DNA from: CAZDGV01 sp964505195
GTDB lineage: Bacteria > Bacteroidota > Bacteroidia > Chitinophagales > Chitinophagaceae
DNA length: 64,000 nucleotides
Direction of reading: 5' to 3'
Assembly (NCBI GenBank): GCA_964505195.1
Contig: CAZDGV010000002.1
Location: 80,281 to 144,280 of the forward strand
The position numbers were made by a program, and so were the translations under genes. The notes under the pieces are model-generated. The model was not told the origin of the DNA. It did not search any database and was given only the letters and a program-made list of their open reading frames with translations. Shown piece by piece: positions 17,943-26,991 of the stretch (within the stretch, counting starts at the first letter, position 1; each line of letters opens with the position of its first letter).

Positions 17943-19385
17943 TTACTTTGAGTAATAAATACGGAGGAACATTCTATATTGGGGATGTGATCCTCCACCG
18001 AGTCGCACCCTGCCAAAGGCAATGGGATTGATGGTTGTTACACCGTAAAGATTGGGAGCATAGGATGCCAGATAAGAAGCCGCAATGCGCAGATCTCTGT
18101 TGCGGGTGTTTTTGTTCAATACATTCTGAACAAAGCGTGTGAGCGTTAGCCTATACTCAGCCACGCGGTTACCTGATGCATCGTTGACAAATGTGGGTAT
18201 GCCATTGAGATAGGCAAGATTTAGATTATAAGCCAGACTTCCCTGGAAAGTAGGTATGGCATAGTTAATGCTATCGAATGGTAAAAGCTGATTTCGGCCC
18301 GAATCCGTTACGGCATATACATGCAATTGAGGTGGACGAAACATTTGTTCAGTTACCAGAGGACCCTGAAATACTTGTCGCGCAACGAGCTCTGCACGAT
18401 GCACAATACGGTTTGCTGCGGTATCTAACCCTCTTATGCGTACCTGAGCCATGGTACCCGGAACACTTTGTATATACACAAAAGGCGAAGGTGCACCATT
18501 TACAAAAGAACCTGCCTCACCTCGTGAAAAGTTGCGTGTAATTTTGTTGGCATTTGCACTTAGCAAAGCATTAAAAGGGAATACAGAAAGCGTGGTATCA
18601 ATCACGCCATTCTTTTGAACACGGTAATAAAGATTGATACGGGTGGCTGGATCGGTAAGCGAAATATAATTGAGCGCATTACCGCCGGTAGCCGGATCGG
18701 GTACAATGGCTAAGCCATTGAGAAATGTTTTGAAAGTAGAATCTGAGCGGAATACACCTGAAGAATCCTGATTGAGCAGTTCCTGTGCAAAGCTATTGCT
18801 AAGGGGAATGCGTATTTGGTTAATAACGCTGTCTTTTTTAAAAGCCAAGTATTGCCATTTTGAAAATACGCGTGGTGCAATGGTTGCGGAACCTATTAAA
18901 TTGGCCGTATTGAAAATGGGTGATTCAAAAGTTTTATACAAACGCGCTGAAACAAAAGAGGGATCGGTAATACGGTAAACATTAAAACGTATCGGCAAAC
19001 TGGTATCACCCAATGTTCTAATATAGCCGATTGAAAGTACGGCTGAATCGAGGAATAGACTATCTCGCTTATTGGGAAAAGTAAATAAGGCATTGGTTAT
19101 ACCGGGCTGCAAAAAAACAGCTGCTTCAGTAGTGCCCATCATGGGATCGTTGAGATATCCCAGCACATGTTCGTCTGTTTTAAACAGATAGTTGGTATCT
19201 CCATCTAACATGGTGAAGGTTTCGACCGGCAACAGAAGTGTATCTGTATTCAATAAATCAGTGCCAGGGATAAATTCACTTCCCAGTCGCGTAACATCCA
19301 ACTTGGTACAAGCATTGAAACCAAATGTGAGTAATAATAAAATCAGACCTGTTCTCATTCTCAGTGCCTCGAAGGAAAAGTTCAT
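17943..19385 (-). CDS. DUF4270 lipoprotein
   Basis: The protein has up to 480 residues, with a lipoprotein signal ending LLLLTFGFNAC, then the DUF4270 body starting TKLDVTRLGSEFIPGTDLL. Starts at the ATG of 19385 or of 19358 are both possible; the latter (MRTGLILLLL) gives a more typical short signal. DUF4270 proteins are Bacteroidota envelope lipoproteins of unknown role, rich in beta structure. The gene lies 14 bp after the starch-synthase-domain gene, so the two are probably one transcript. Confidence 0.85.
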   Translation of the reverse strand: MNFSFEALRMRTGLILLLLTFGFNACTKLDVTRLGSEFIPGTDLLNTDTLLLPVETFTMLDGDTNYLFKTDEHVLGYLNDPMMGTTEAAVFLQPGITNALFTFPNKRDSLFLDSAVLSIGYIRTLGDTSLPIRFNVYRITDPSFVSARLYKTFESPIFNTANLIGSATIAPRVFSKWQYLAFKKDSVINQIRIPLSNSFAQELLNQDSSGVFRSDSTFKTFLNGLAIVPDPATGGNALNYISLTDPATRINLYYRVQKNGVIDTTLSVFPFNALLSANANKITRNFSRGEAGSFVNGAPSPFVYIQSVPGTMAQVRIRGLDTAANRIVHRAELVARQVFQGPLVTEQMFRPPQLHVYAVTDSGRNQLLPFDSINYAIPTFQGSLAYNLNLAYLNGIPTFVNDASGNRVAEYRLTLTRFVQNVLNKNTRNRDLRIAASYLASYAPNLYGVTTINPIAFGRVRLGGGSHPQYRMFLRIYYSK

Positions 19386-19399
19386 AGCGTTCAACAGCG

Positions 19400-20218
19400 T
19401 TATTTTGAAGAAAGGTCGTTATAGAGTTGCAAATAGTCTGTTAAATCAGACGTAGGATCAAAGGATAAAACCTTTTTCCCTTTCACTTTAGCAAATTCTT
19501 CAGCAAGTTTTTTATCTACTTTATCTGCACCAAAGGTAATAGCATTCGCGTAGCTGGCACCACCGCGGAACATGGCAGTGTTGTTCAGCTCCTTGAATAC
19601 TTCCAGATCTTTTTCTTTGATAGAGGCATGAATATTGGCAAGCTTCAGGAAACGGGATCCTAATTTTTCCTTGAACGTATTTTGTCCGATGGTAAAAACT
19701 ACTTTACTGTTACTGAAAACGGGCTCTTTCTTATATGCGGTTGAAAGGTATAAAGGAACCAGACCAGTCATCCAGCCGCTGCAGTGAATGATATCGGGAG
19801 GCCAACCGAATTTTTTCACGGTTTCAAGTGCTCCCTTGCAAAAGAAGATGGTACGAAGATCATTGTCTTCAAACCACTTATTTTGGTCGTCGTGATATAT
19901 GTGCTTGCGGCGGAAGAAATCCTCATTGTCAAGAAAATAGACCTGCAAACGGGCATTGGGAAGAGACGCAACTTTAATTTGAAGTGGATAATCTTCACTA
20001 TCCACATTCACATTGATGCCTGAAAGTCGAACCACTTCATGAAGACGGTGTCTTCTTTCATTGATTACCCCAAAGCGTGGCATTATACACCGAACTTCAT
20101 AGCCACCATCATTCGATTTAATGGCTAGTTGGTTTACAATAGAGGAAAAATCGGTTTCCTCCAGATAGGGCGACATTTCACTCGCAATAAATAAAATCCT
20201 TTTCTTCGCTGCTACCAT
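19400..20218 (-). CDS. Glycogen/starch synthase N-terminal (GT5) domain protein
   Basis: The 272-residue protein starts MVAAKKRILFIASEMSPYLE, the ADP-glucose-binding N-domain of GT5 synthases, though the usual KxGGL loop is replaced by EETDFSSIVNQLA. PDIIHCSGWMTGLVPLYL corresponds to the DIVHxHDW block, with Cys-Ser in place of His-Asp. The C-terminal Rossmann domain of a full synthase (about 480 residues) is missing. Catalysis is doubtful, and a regulatory or binding role is possible. The start at 20218 is chosen over an upstream ATG at 20245. It precedes the DUF4270 gene by 14 bp. Confidence 0.8.
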   Translation of the reverse strand: MVAAKKRILFIASEMSPYLEETDFSSIVNQLAIKSNDGGYEVRCIMPRFGVINERRHRLHEVVRLSGINVNVDSEDYPLQIKVASLPNARLQVYFLDNEDFFRRKHIYHDDQNKWFEDNDLRTIFFCKGALETVKKFGWPPDIIHCSGWMTGLVPLYLSTAYKKEPVFSNSKVVFTIGQNTFKEKLGSRFLKLANIHASIKEKDLEVFKELNNTAMFRGGASYANAITFGADKVDKKLAEEFAKVKGKKVLSFDPTSDLTDYLQLYNDLSSK

Positions 20219-20255
20219 GGTTGAAGATTGAGGTACGATACCCAAAACAGGAGTG

Positions 20256-20263
20256 CAAAGGTA
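20256..20263 (-). promoter_or_regulatory. Candidate -7 element (TACCTTTG)
   Basis: On the minus strand TACCTTTG fits TAnnTTTG, 37 bp before the chosen start of the GT5-domain gene. No -33 box is clear. Confidence 0.35.
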
Positions 20264-20409
20264 ATGTTATTTTAACGAAAATGTCCGTTTGTTATACCCC
20301 ATGGGCATGCAGAAAATGATGAATCGAGTATTTTTGGCAGATGTAATGCTTTTTTAAAGAGCCTCTTACAACTCGTTTTTGATCAAATACATACATAACT
20401 TGCCCCTGC

Positions 20410-21420
20410 ATGATTAAAAAACGCATCATAGCCATAGTTCAGTTCCTGCTCTTTTTGGGGTTAGGACTTTTTTTGGTTTGGTGGATGATCAGGGGAATTG
20501 ATGCGGACGGATGGATACAAATTCGACAATCCTTAAAAAAAGCCAAATACTGGCTTTTCTTACCGGTACTGCTCATCCTGTTGCTCAGCCATTATGTTCG
20601 TGCACTCCGCTGGAGTATGCTCATGGAGCCGCTGGGTTATAAGCCATCGAAATGGAATGTTTTTCATGCAGTGATGATCGGCTACCTGGCCAATCTAGCT
20701 TTTCCCCGACTGGGCGAAGTTTTGAAATGCACCATTTTATCGAAGTATGAACATGCGGCACCTGATAAATTGGTAGGCACCATCGTGGCAGAGCGCGCCA
20801 TTGATTTGATTTGTTTGCTGGTAGTTTTCTTGCTCACTTTTTTATCGCAAATGGATGTAGTGGGAACGTATGCCGCAACCCTTTTGAGAGAATGGATGGG
20901 CGCCGGTGGTGCATCCTATACCCTACAGGCAGTTGTTTACCTTCTGGTTGTAATTGCAGTCCTCTTTTTTGTTTCCAAATGGCTTTTAAAACGTTTTGAA
21001 AATATCATTTTCATCCAAAAAATTAGAACGATTATTGAAGGCGTCGGCAAAGGACTTTTGAGCATTCGATATGTGAAGCACAAAAAAATATTTCTTTTTC
21101 AAACACTCCTCATCTGGCTGCTCTACTTTGCTGCTGCAAGAGTAGGCTTTTATGCTATGGATGAAGTTGCACATTTAGGCTTTGTAGAAGCCCTTTCGAT
21201 CCTATTTTTCGGAAGTATTGGCATGATTGTAACGCAGGGCGGATTGGGCGCATACGCTTATGCTGTGCAAGAAACGCTTGTTTGGTATAATATTCCGACG
21301 CTTATAGGATTTACCTTTGGATGGATCTTATGGATCGCACAAACAGGGGTTATTCTGCTGGGCGGCTTAGTAAGCATGATCCTCCTTCCTCTCATGAATA
21401 GAAAACAAGATGAATCATGA
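20410..21420 (+). CDS. Lysylphosphatidylglycerol synthase transmembrane-like (flippase-like) protein
   Basis: The 336-residue polytopic membrane protein has about eight hydrophobic helices. Family signatures include LLSHYVRALRWSMLMEPLGY, ANLAFPRLGEVLKCTILSKY and VAERAIDLICLL. These match the LPG synthase TM domain/AglD2 family (UPF0104). Without the C-terminal aminoacyl-transfer domain it is not an MprF; related proteins are proposed lipid or glycolipid translocases. The stop overlaps the ATG of rfaE2 by four bases (21417-21420), which hints at a link to lipopolysaccharide or other surface glycolipid synthesis. Confidence 0.88.
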   Translation: MIKKRIIAIVQFLLFLGLGLFLVWWMIRGIDADGWIQIRQSLKKAKYWLFLPVLLILLLSHYVRALRWSMLMEPLGYKPSKWNVFHAVMIGYLANLAFPRLGEVLKCTILSKYEHAAPDKLVGTIVAERAIDLICLLVVFLLTFLSQMDVVGTYAATLLREWMGAGGASYTLQAVVYLLVVIAVLFFVSKWLLKRFENIIFIQKIRTIIEGVGKGLLSIRYVKHKKIFLFQTLLIWLLYFAAARVGFYAMDEVAHLGFVEALSILFFGSIGMIVTQGGLGAYAYAVQETLVWYNIPTLIGFTFGWILWIAQTGVILLGGLVSMILLPLMNRKQDES

Positions 21421-21905
21421 ACACCAAACAACATAATCAGCAAAAAATACTGAATGAAGATACTTTATTGCCCACCCTGGAACGTCTTCGAAAATTTGGC
21501 AAGAAAATAGTGTTTACCAATGGTTGTTTCGACATTCTTCATCCGGGACATATTCATACACTCCAGGAAGCAGCAGCCTTAGGAGATTATCTGTTGGTTG
21601 CTATCAATAGCGATGCTTCCGTAAAGAGATTAAAAGGCACTGACAGACCGGTGAACACACAAGATGCACGAGCACTTGTAATGGCTGCTCTTTCAATGGT
21701 AGATGGAGTATGCATATTTGATGAAGACACTCCCCTACAGCTAATTCAAAAATTACTGCCTGATGTATTGGTAAAGGGCGGGGATTATCAACCTCATGAA
21801 GTGGTTGGATCAGCAGAAGTAAACGCCCATGGCGGAAAAGTTGTGACCATTCCATACCTGGAGGGTTATTCTACAACTTCTTTGATTGATCAAATAAAGA
21901 GCTGA
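21417..21905 (+). CDS. rfaE2: D-glycero-beta-D-manno-heptose 1-phosphate adenylyltransferase
   Basis: This 162-residue cytidylyltransferase-fold enzyme activates heptose 1-phosphate to ADP-heptose for LPS core synthesis. It carries the nucleotide-binding block VFTNGCFDILHPGHIH, then NSDASVKRLKG, and a C-terminal EGYSTTSLIDQI. It corresponds to the C-terminal half of E. coli HldE; the kinase half is not in this window. It is translationally coupled to the membrane protein upstream through an ATGA overlap. Confidence 0.95.
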   Translation: MNTKQHNQQKILNEDTLLPTLERLRKFGKKIVFTNGCFDILHPGHIHTLQEAAALGDYLLVAINSDASVKRLKGTDRPVNTQDARALVMAALSMVDGVCIFDEDTPLQLIQKLLPDVLVKGGDYQPHEVVGSAEVNAHGGKVVTIPYLEGYSTTSLIDQIKS

Positions 21906-21916
21906 TCAATCGCAGC

Positions 21917-21948
21917 TTTAAAAATCCGTTCTCCGAAACTTAACTTTG
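21917..21948 (+). promoter_or_regulatory. Promoter for ppk1-ppx
   Basis: A -33-like TTTA at 21917-21920 is followed by a 20-base spacer and a -7 TAACTTTG at 21941-21948, matching the TTTG-N19/20-TAnnTTTG pattern except for one base in the -33. It lies 46 bp before the ppk1 ATG, just after the rfaE2 stop. Confidence 0.6.
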
Positions 21949-21994
21949 AAAATTTAAGAAGCGGTGTACTTTTAAGACATCCAATTCTATTTGC

Positions 21995-24100
21995 ATGCAA
22001 AAACTAAAGTTTAATCCTCGGGATATCAGCTGGCTTTCTTTTAACGCACGCGTATTGCAAGAAGCAAATGATCCTTCTGTTCCACTGCGGGAAAGAGTGC
22101 GCTTTCTGGGTATTTTTTCTAATAACCTCGATGAGTTTTTTCGCGTGCGCGTGGCTACCCTAAAAAGAATGGTTGAATTCAGTGGAAAAGCGAAGAAAGT
22201 AATGCATCTCGAAAAAAATGCAGCACAAATTTTAGAACGCATTCAGGATATTGTACTAGAACAGCAAAACGAATTCAACCGCATTTGGAATCACATTCAG
22301 AGTGAGCTTAAAAGAGAAAAGATTCATCTCGTCAATGAAAAACAACTGAACGCAGAGCAAAAGAAATACGTAGAATCATTTTTCGATGAGCAGGTACGGC
22401 AAGATGTTATTCCACTCATGATTGAGAGCAACCCGCAGTTCCCCTATCTGCGTGAAAGATCGCTCTACCTTGCAGTAGCTATGAGCCAGCGTGCCAACGC
22501 TTATAAGAAGAAGTATGCCTTAATTGAGGTGCCGCATCGCAATAACAGACGGTTTGTGCTGTTACCATCCAAACCCGGATCATTTTCGATTATTTTAATG
22601 GAAGATGTGATCAGACATTGTTTGCCAAAAATCTTCTCCTTTCTTGGCTACAATCAATATACCGCTCACATTATTAAGGTAACAAAGGACGCGGAAATTG
22701 ATATGGACAGTGATGTTAGCTCTTCGTTTGTACAGAAAATTGAAAAGGGACTTAAAAATCGCAGGAAAGGGAAAGCCGTACGCTTTATATACGATAAAGA
22801 AATGGATGCAGGGTTACTGGAGTATCTGATCCGACGGATGAACATTTCAAGAAAAGACACCATCATTCCCGGTGGACGCATCCACAACTTCAGGCATTTC
22901 ATGGACTTTCCAAAGGAGGTATTCCGTAAAAAAAGTGAAAGGAAGAGACCATTTACACATCCCGCGTTAAAAAATACATTGCGTGTTACGGATGTTATTC
23001 TAAAAAAAGAATTGCTATTACATTTCCCTTACCATTCTTTTGACACCATCATTGACATGCTCCGTGAGGCTGCGATGGATCCGGATGTTACAGAAATAAA
23101 AATTACAGCTTATCGCTTAGCGGAAAACTCAAAAGTGATCAACGCACTCATTAACGCCGCCCGTAACGGAAAAAAAGTGACGGTAATGCTTGAGCTGAGA
23201 GCAAGATTTGATGAAGAAGCCAACCTTGAATGGAAAGATAAACTAGAGCTGGAAGGCGTAAAAGTTCTTATTGGCGTTCCGCATTTGAAAGTACATGCCA
23301 AATTGTGCTTAATCAAAAAGCGAATCAAAAACAAAACCATTCAATATGGATTTGTAAGCACCGGAAACCTGAATGAAAGTACAGCAAAGCTATATGGCGA
23401 CCATTGTTTAATTACCGGCAACAGAAATATCATGGCCGATATCAATCGGATTTTTAGCTTTCTGGAAAGACCCTTGCCAAGTAGGTTTAAATTGCTGCGT
23501 CAGTGCAAAACGCTGCTTGTTTCACCGTTTGCCATGCGCCGAGCGATGGCAGACATGATTGAGCAGGAAATAAAGAATGTAAACAAAAAAATACCAGCTT
23601 CCATCACAGCCAAATTAAACAGTTTATCTGACCAAATGCTGATCACCAAACTTTACGAAGCAGCAAAAGCAGGTGTGCAAGTCAATCTCATCGTCCGGGG
23701 TATTTTCAGTATGCGTATAGGGAATGATAAGCTGAAGAAAACACCAAAAGCAATCAGCATTGTAGATCAATATTTGGAGCATAGCAGAGTGTTGATATTT
23801 GAGCAGGCGGGTAAGCCTAAAGTTTATATATCTTCGGCCGACTGGATGGTTCGCAACCTAGATCATCGAATTGAGGCAGCAGTTGAAATCACAGATGCAT
23901 CGCTTAAAAAGGAGCTGATCGATTGTATGAATATTCAACTGAACGATAACGTGAAAGCGCGCAAACTTGACAATGATCTGGAGAACCATTATGTACGATC
24001 AAAAGGTAAAAAACTTAGATCGCAGATTGAAATTTATCATTACCTGAATGCAAAAACGCTGAATCAAATTGAAGCTGGCCGCCATCGACATAGGAAGTAA
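21995..24100 (+). CDS. ppk1: Polyphosphate kinase 1
   Basis: PPK1 polymerises the ATP gamma phosphate into inorganic polyphosphate, reversibly. The 701-residue protein has the N-domain (FNPRDISWLSFNARVLQEA), a head domain, and two phospholipase-D-like C domains. The autophosphorylated His is in GVPHLKVHAKLCLI and the second active-site His in ADWMVRNLDHRIEAAVEI. Length matches the family. The 3' end overlaps ppx by 32 bp, giving a synthesis/degradation pair under one promoter. Confidence 0.97.
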   Translation: MQKLKFNPRDISWLSFNARVLQEANDPSVPLRERVRFLGIFSNNLDEFFRVRVATLKRMVEFSGKAKKVMHLEKNAAQILERIQDIVLEQQNEFNRIWNHIQSELKREKIHLVNEKQLNAEQKKYVESFFDEQVRQDVIPLMIESNPQFPYLRERSLYLAVAMSQRANAYKKKYALIEVPHRNNRRFVLLPSKPGSFSIILMEDVIRHCLPKIFSFLGYNQYTAHIIKVTKDAEIDMDSDVSSSFVQKIEKGLKNRRKGKAVRFIYDKEMDAGLLEYLIRRMNISRKDTIIPGGRIHNFRHFMDFPKEVFRKKSERKRPFTHPALKNTLRVTDVILKKELLLHFPYHSFDTIIDMLREAAMDPDVTEIKITAYRLAENSKVINALINAARNGKKVTVMLELRARFDEEANLEWKDKLELEGVKVLIGVPHLKVHAKLCLIKKRIKNKTIQYGFVSTGNLNESTAKLYGDHCLITGNRNIMADINRIFSFLERPLPSRFKLLRQCKTLLVSPFAMRRAMADMIEQEIKNVNKKIPASITAKLNSLSDQMLITKLYEAAKAGVQVNLIVRGIFSMRIGNDKLKKTPKAISIVDQYLEHSRVLIFEQAGKPKVYISSADWMVRNLDHRIEAAVEITDASLKKELIDCMNIQLNDNVKARKLDNDLENHYVRSKGKKLRSQIEIYHYLNAKTLNQIEAGRHRHRK

Positions 24101-24965
24101 TGCTGCTCGACTACTCATCACCGAAGTAACCAATGATGATCCCAAAAATCCAGAGTTTACCAAACTCAATTTAGTGCGTGTTCCGTTGCGACTGGGATTT
24201 GATGTTTTTGAAACCGGAGAAATTTCAAAAGGGAAAATTAATATGCTGATGGAGACCATCAAAGCATATAAACATCTGCTGAGCATTTATGAAGTAAAAC
24301 ATACTATCGTTTGCGCCACATCCGCTATGCGCGATGCAAAAAACGCTTCGGATATTATTCGAAAAGTGAAACTGGAAACAGGTATTGAAATAAAGGTGAT
24401 CAGCGGCAGCGATGAGGCAAGTTTTATTTACGAAAACCATATTGCCGAAAATTTAGCCGCAGATCATTCCTACCTATATATTGATGTTGGTGGCGGCAGT
24501 ACTGAACTTACTTTTTTTGCCGAAGGGGAACTGGAGTTTAAGGAATCCTTCAATATCGGCACCATCCGACTGCTAAAAAATCAGGTTTCAGAAAAACAAT
24601 GGGATGAAATGAAAGAATTCATCAAACTGAGCACTAAAGCACATAAGGACATTATAGCAATTGGATCGGGCGGAAACATCAATAAAATCTTTTCCTTATC
24701 TAAGCGAAAGGAAGGCAAGCCTCTAAGTATTGATCTGCTACGAGACTATTACAAGGAATTCAGCAATTTTTCCGTGGCAGAGAGAATCATCCGCTATAAA
24801 CTTCGTGAAGATCGGGCAGATGTAATTGTACCCGCACTGCAGATTTACATTAATACTATGCGCTGGGCCGGCGCAGAAGAGATATACGTACCAAAGATCG
24901 GCTTGGCAGATGGACTAATTCAACTGCTTTATAATGCCGTTCAAAACAAGAAGCCGATTTTCTGA
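24069..24965 (+). CDS. ppx: Exopolyphosphatase / Ppx-GppA phosphatase, TTG start
   Basis: The 298-residue ASKHA-fold phosphatase has the phosphate-1 loop AAIDIGSNAARLLI, the second loop YIDVGGGSTELTF and the adenosine loop AIGSGGNINKI. It removes phosphate from polyphosphate or pppGpp. It is the short form, without the HD-type C-terminal domain of E. coli Ppx. An in-frame TGA sits at 24060-24062, so the only suitable start is the TTG at 24069, inside ppk1 (32-bp overlap). This suggests translational coupling and deliberately modest expression, which is inference. Confidence 0.93.
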   Translation: MKLAAIDIGSNAARLLITEVTNDDPKNPEFTKLNLVRVPLRLGFDVFETGEISKGKINMLMETIKAYKHLLSIYEVKHTIVCATSAMRDAKNASDIIRKVKLETGIEIKVISGSDEASFIYENHIAENLAADHSYLYIDVGGGSTELTFFAEGELEFKESFNIGTIRLLKNQVSEKQWDEMKEFIKLSTKAHKDIIAIGSGGNINKIFSLSKRKEGKPLSIDLLRDYYKEFSNFSVAERIIRYKLREDRADVIVPALQIYINTMRWAGAEEIYVPKIGLADGLIQLLYNAVQNKKPIF

Positions 24966-25032
24966 TAAGTTTTTCAATGACCGCGTTTAGATACATAGTA
25001 CTGTAATTTACACCACATTGAACCTGACGGCC

Positions 25033-25040
25033 TATTTTTG
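25033..25040 (+). promoter_or_regulatory. Candidate -7 element (TATTTTTG)
   Basis: TATTTTTG matches TAnnTTTG, 23 bp before the ATG of the TonB receptor at 25064. A TTTA lies 22 bases further upstream, so the -33 is weak. Confidence 0.4.
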
Positions 25041-25063
25041 CAACTTTCATAATATTTGCGTGG

Positions 25064-26980
25064 ATGAAACTGACCACTGTATCGAGTATCCTGTTTTTTA
25101 TCGCTGCGCCTTCCTTGATGGCACAATCCAATGAAATTGAACTGGATCCCGTAACCGTAACCACGTCTCTTGCCGAAGTAAAATCATCTAAAACGGGAAG
25201 AAATTTGATTATAGTAAGCGGTACACAGCTACGTCAAATGCCAGTTCATTCTGTAGATGAGCTGTTACGCTATTTACCGGGTATAGAAGTACAAAGTCGG
25301 GGCCCCATGGGCGTACAAAGCAATATTACCCTTCGAGGCGGAACCTTTCAGCAGGTGTTGATACTTCTAGATGGCATTCGATTAAACGATCCACTAACCG
25401 GGCATTTCAACTCATATATCCCCATCGCACCGAATGAAATAGATCGAATAGAGATTTTAAAAGGTGCTTCATCCGCTATTCATGGAACCGAAGCAGTAGG
25501 TGGCATAGTGCATATCATCACTAAAAGTTTTGCAGCTAAAACAAATCGGACTGAAAGAAAAATCACAGGAGCCGCCACAATTGGAGAATATGGACTTTTA
25601 AATGTACATGCTGGTGCTTTTTGGCAAAAAAACAAGACGGCCTTTTCCGGTGGCATCATGCGCAATGCGGCCAACGGCCAACCACAACGGGGAACCAATG
25701 GCTTTTTTAATTTGAATACCATTTCTGCGTCTTTAAAACATCATTTTAATGCACATTGGAGCATTGCAGCAAGGAGCTCGCTAGATCATCGTGATTTTTC
25801 CGCCCAAAACTTTTTCACTACCCTCCTTTCGGATACTGCTACCGAAACCGTAAGCTCCAACTGGAATCATCTCCAAATCTCCTATCAAAAGTCAAATCAC
25901 CGATTATCGGCAGATATTGGTTTTAAGCAAGCAAAAGATGAATTCAGAATTAGGAAATCTGCGCCGTCCAACTTAAATCGCTCGCAATTACTTCAGTTGC
26001 TTTTACAACATGAGATGAAATTCGATGATAAAACAAGTCTAACTTATGGTGCACAAACTTTGCTTCGAACCATTCGTTCTAACGATCGCGGCAATCATCA
26101 GGTGCATCAGTCTGCCGTCTTTATAACGCTACAGCATCAGTATAAGCATTGGCAATTGAACCCCGCAGTTCGACTCGACTATCACGAAAAGGCCGGCTGG
26201 GAGCTCGTTCCTCAAATCAATCTTTCTTACAAATCGGGAAATATACAATGGCGCGGAATGGCAGGAAAAACAACACGTGATGCAGATTTTACAGAAAGAT
26301 TCAACAACTTCCAACGCAATCCGGTTCCCTCCGGTAATCGAGTAGGTAATCCGAACCTGTATGCAGAAACGTCTTTTAGCTATGAATTGGGGGCAGATTA
26401 CTTTCTAAACAATGCGCTCAAAGTATCAGCCACATGGTTTCAACGCTTTCATGATGGCTTAATCGATTGGGTGCGTACTCCCTTCGCTCAAATGCCGAGA
26501 ACCGAAAATTTGATGCCGGGAGGCATTTACTTTTTATCGAAGAATATTGGACGTGTTAACTCGTATGGAGCAGAAGTGGATTTTCAATACCAGCAACAAA
26601 TTAATGAAAACCATTACCTGCAATTCAGTACTGGTGCAATTACCATGCGCAGCAAGTCGAATGACTCCATCCCTTCCCTCTATATATCCAATCACGCGCA
26701 ACTGCTAACTAATTTCAGTATTCTCTATCGCTATAAATCGCTCTCTTTTTCAGCGAATGGCCTGTGTAAGAAGAGACGCCCGCAGATTGCTTCCAGTATT
26801 GACGCAGAAATCAGCAGGTCTTATACAGTGATCAATCTGCGTATAGAAAAAAGTATCGCGAAAGGAAAAATCAGCACATTCGTACAAGCTGATAACATTT
26901 TCAATGTGCGTTATCAGGATATTTTGGGAAGCATGATGCCGAGGAGATGGTGGATGAGCGGAATCAAACTAACTTTATAA
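25064..26980 (+). CDS. TonB-dependent receptor (BtuB-like size)
   Basis: The 638-residue receptor has a signal peptide (cleavage after SLMA). It lacks the carboxypeptidase-regulatory domain of the larger receptors. Its plug starts VDELLRYLPGIEVQSRGPMG and includes ITLRGGTFQQVLILLDGIRL and EILKGASSAIHGTEAVGG; the barrel ends in the aromatic terminal strand. Size and plug resemble vitamin B12 or siderophore receptors. No cobalamin riboswitch fits in the 98-bp upstream gap, so the ligand is unknown. The aldehyde dehydrogenase gene begins 11 bp after its stop. Confidence 0.9.
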   Translation: MKLTTVSSILFFIAAPSLMAQSNEIELDPVTVTTSLAEVKSSKTGRNLIIVSGTQLRQMPVHSVDELLRYLPGIEVQSRGPMGVQSNITLRGGTFQQVLILLDGIRLNDPLTGHFNSYIPIAPNEIDRIEILKGASSAIHGTEAVGGIVHIITKSFAAKTNRTERKITGAATIGEYGLLNVHAGAFWQKNKTAFSGGIMRNAANGQPQRGTNGFFNLNTISASLKHHFNAHWSIAARSSLDHRDFSAQNFFTTLLSDTATETVSSNWNHLQISYQKSNHRLSADIGFKQAKDEFRIRKSAPSNLNRSQLLQLLLQHEMKFDDKTSLTYGAQTLLRTIRSNDRGNHQVHQSAVFITLQHQYKHWQLNPAVRLDYHEKAGWELVPQINLSYKSGNIQWRGMAGKTTRDADFTERFNNFQRNPVPSGNRVGNPNLYAETSFSYELGADYFLNNALKVSATWFQRFHDGLIDWVRTPFAQMPRTENLMPGGIYFLSKNIGRVNSYGAEVDFQYQQQINENHYLQFSTGAITMRSKSNDSIPSLYISNHAQLLTNFSILYRYKSLSFSANGLCKKRRPQIASSIDAEISRSYTVINLRIEKSIAKGKISTFVQADNIFNVRYQDILGSMMPRRWWMSGIKLTL

Positions 26981-26991
26981 AAATTTCAAAC

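Noticed and set aside
24966..25063. Cobalamin riboswitch before the BtuB-sized TonB receptor
   Set aside because: The 98-bp gap is too short, and no B12-box-like sequence is visible.
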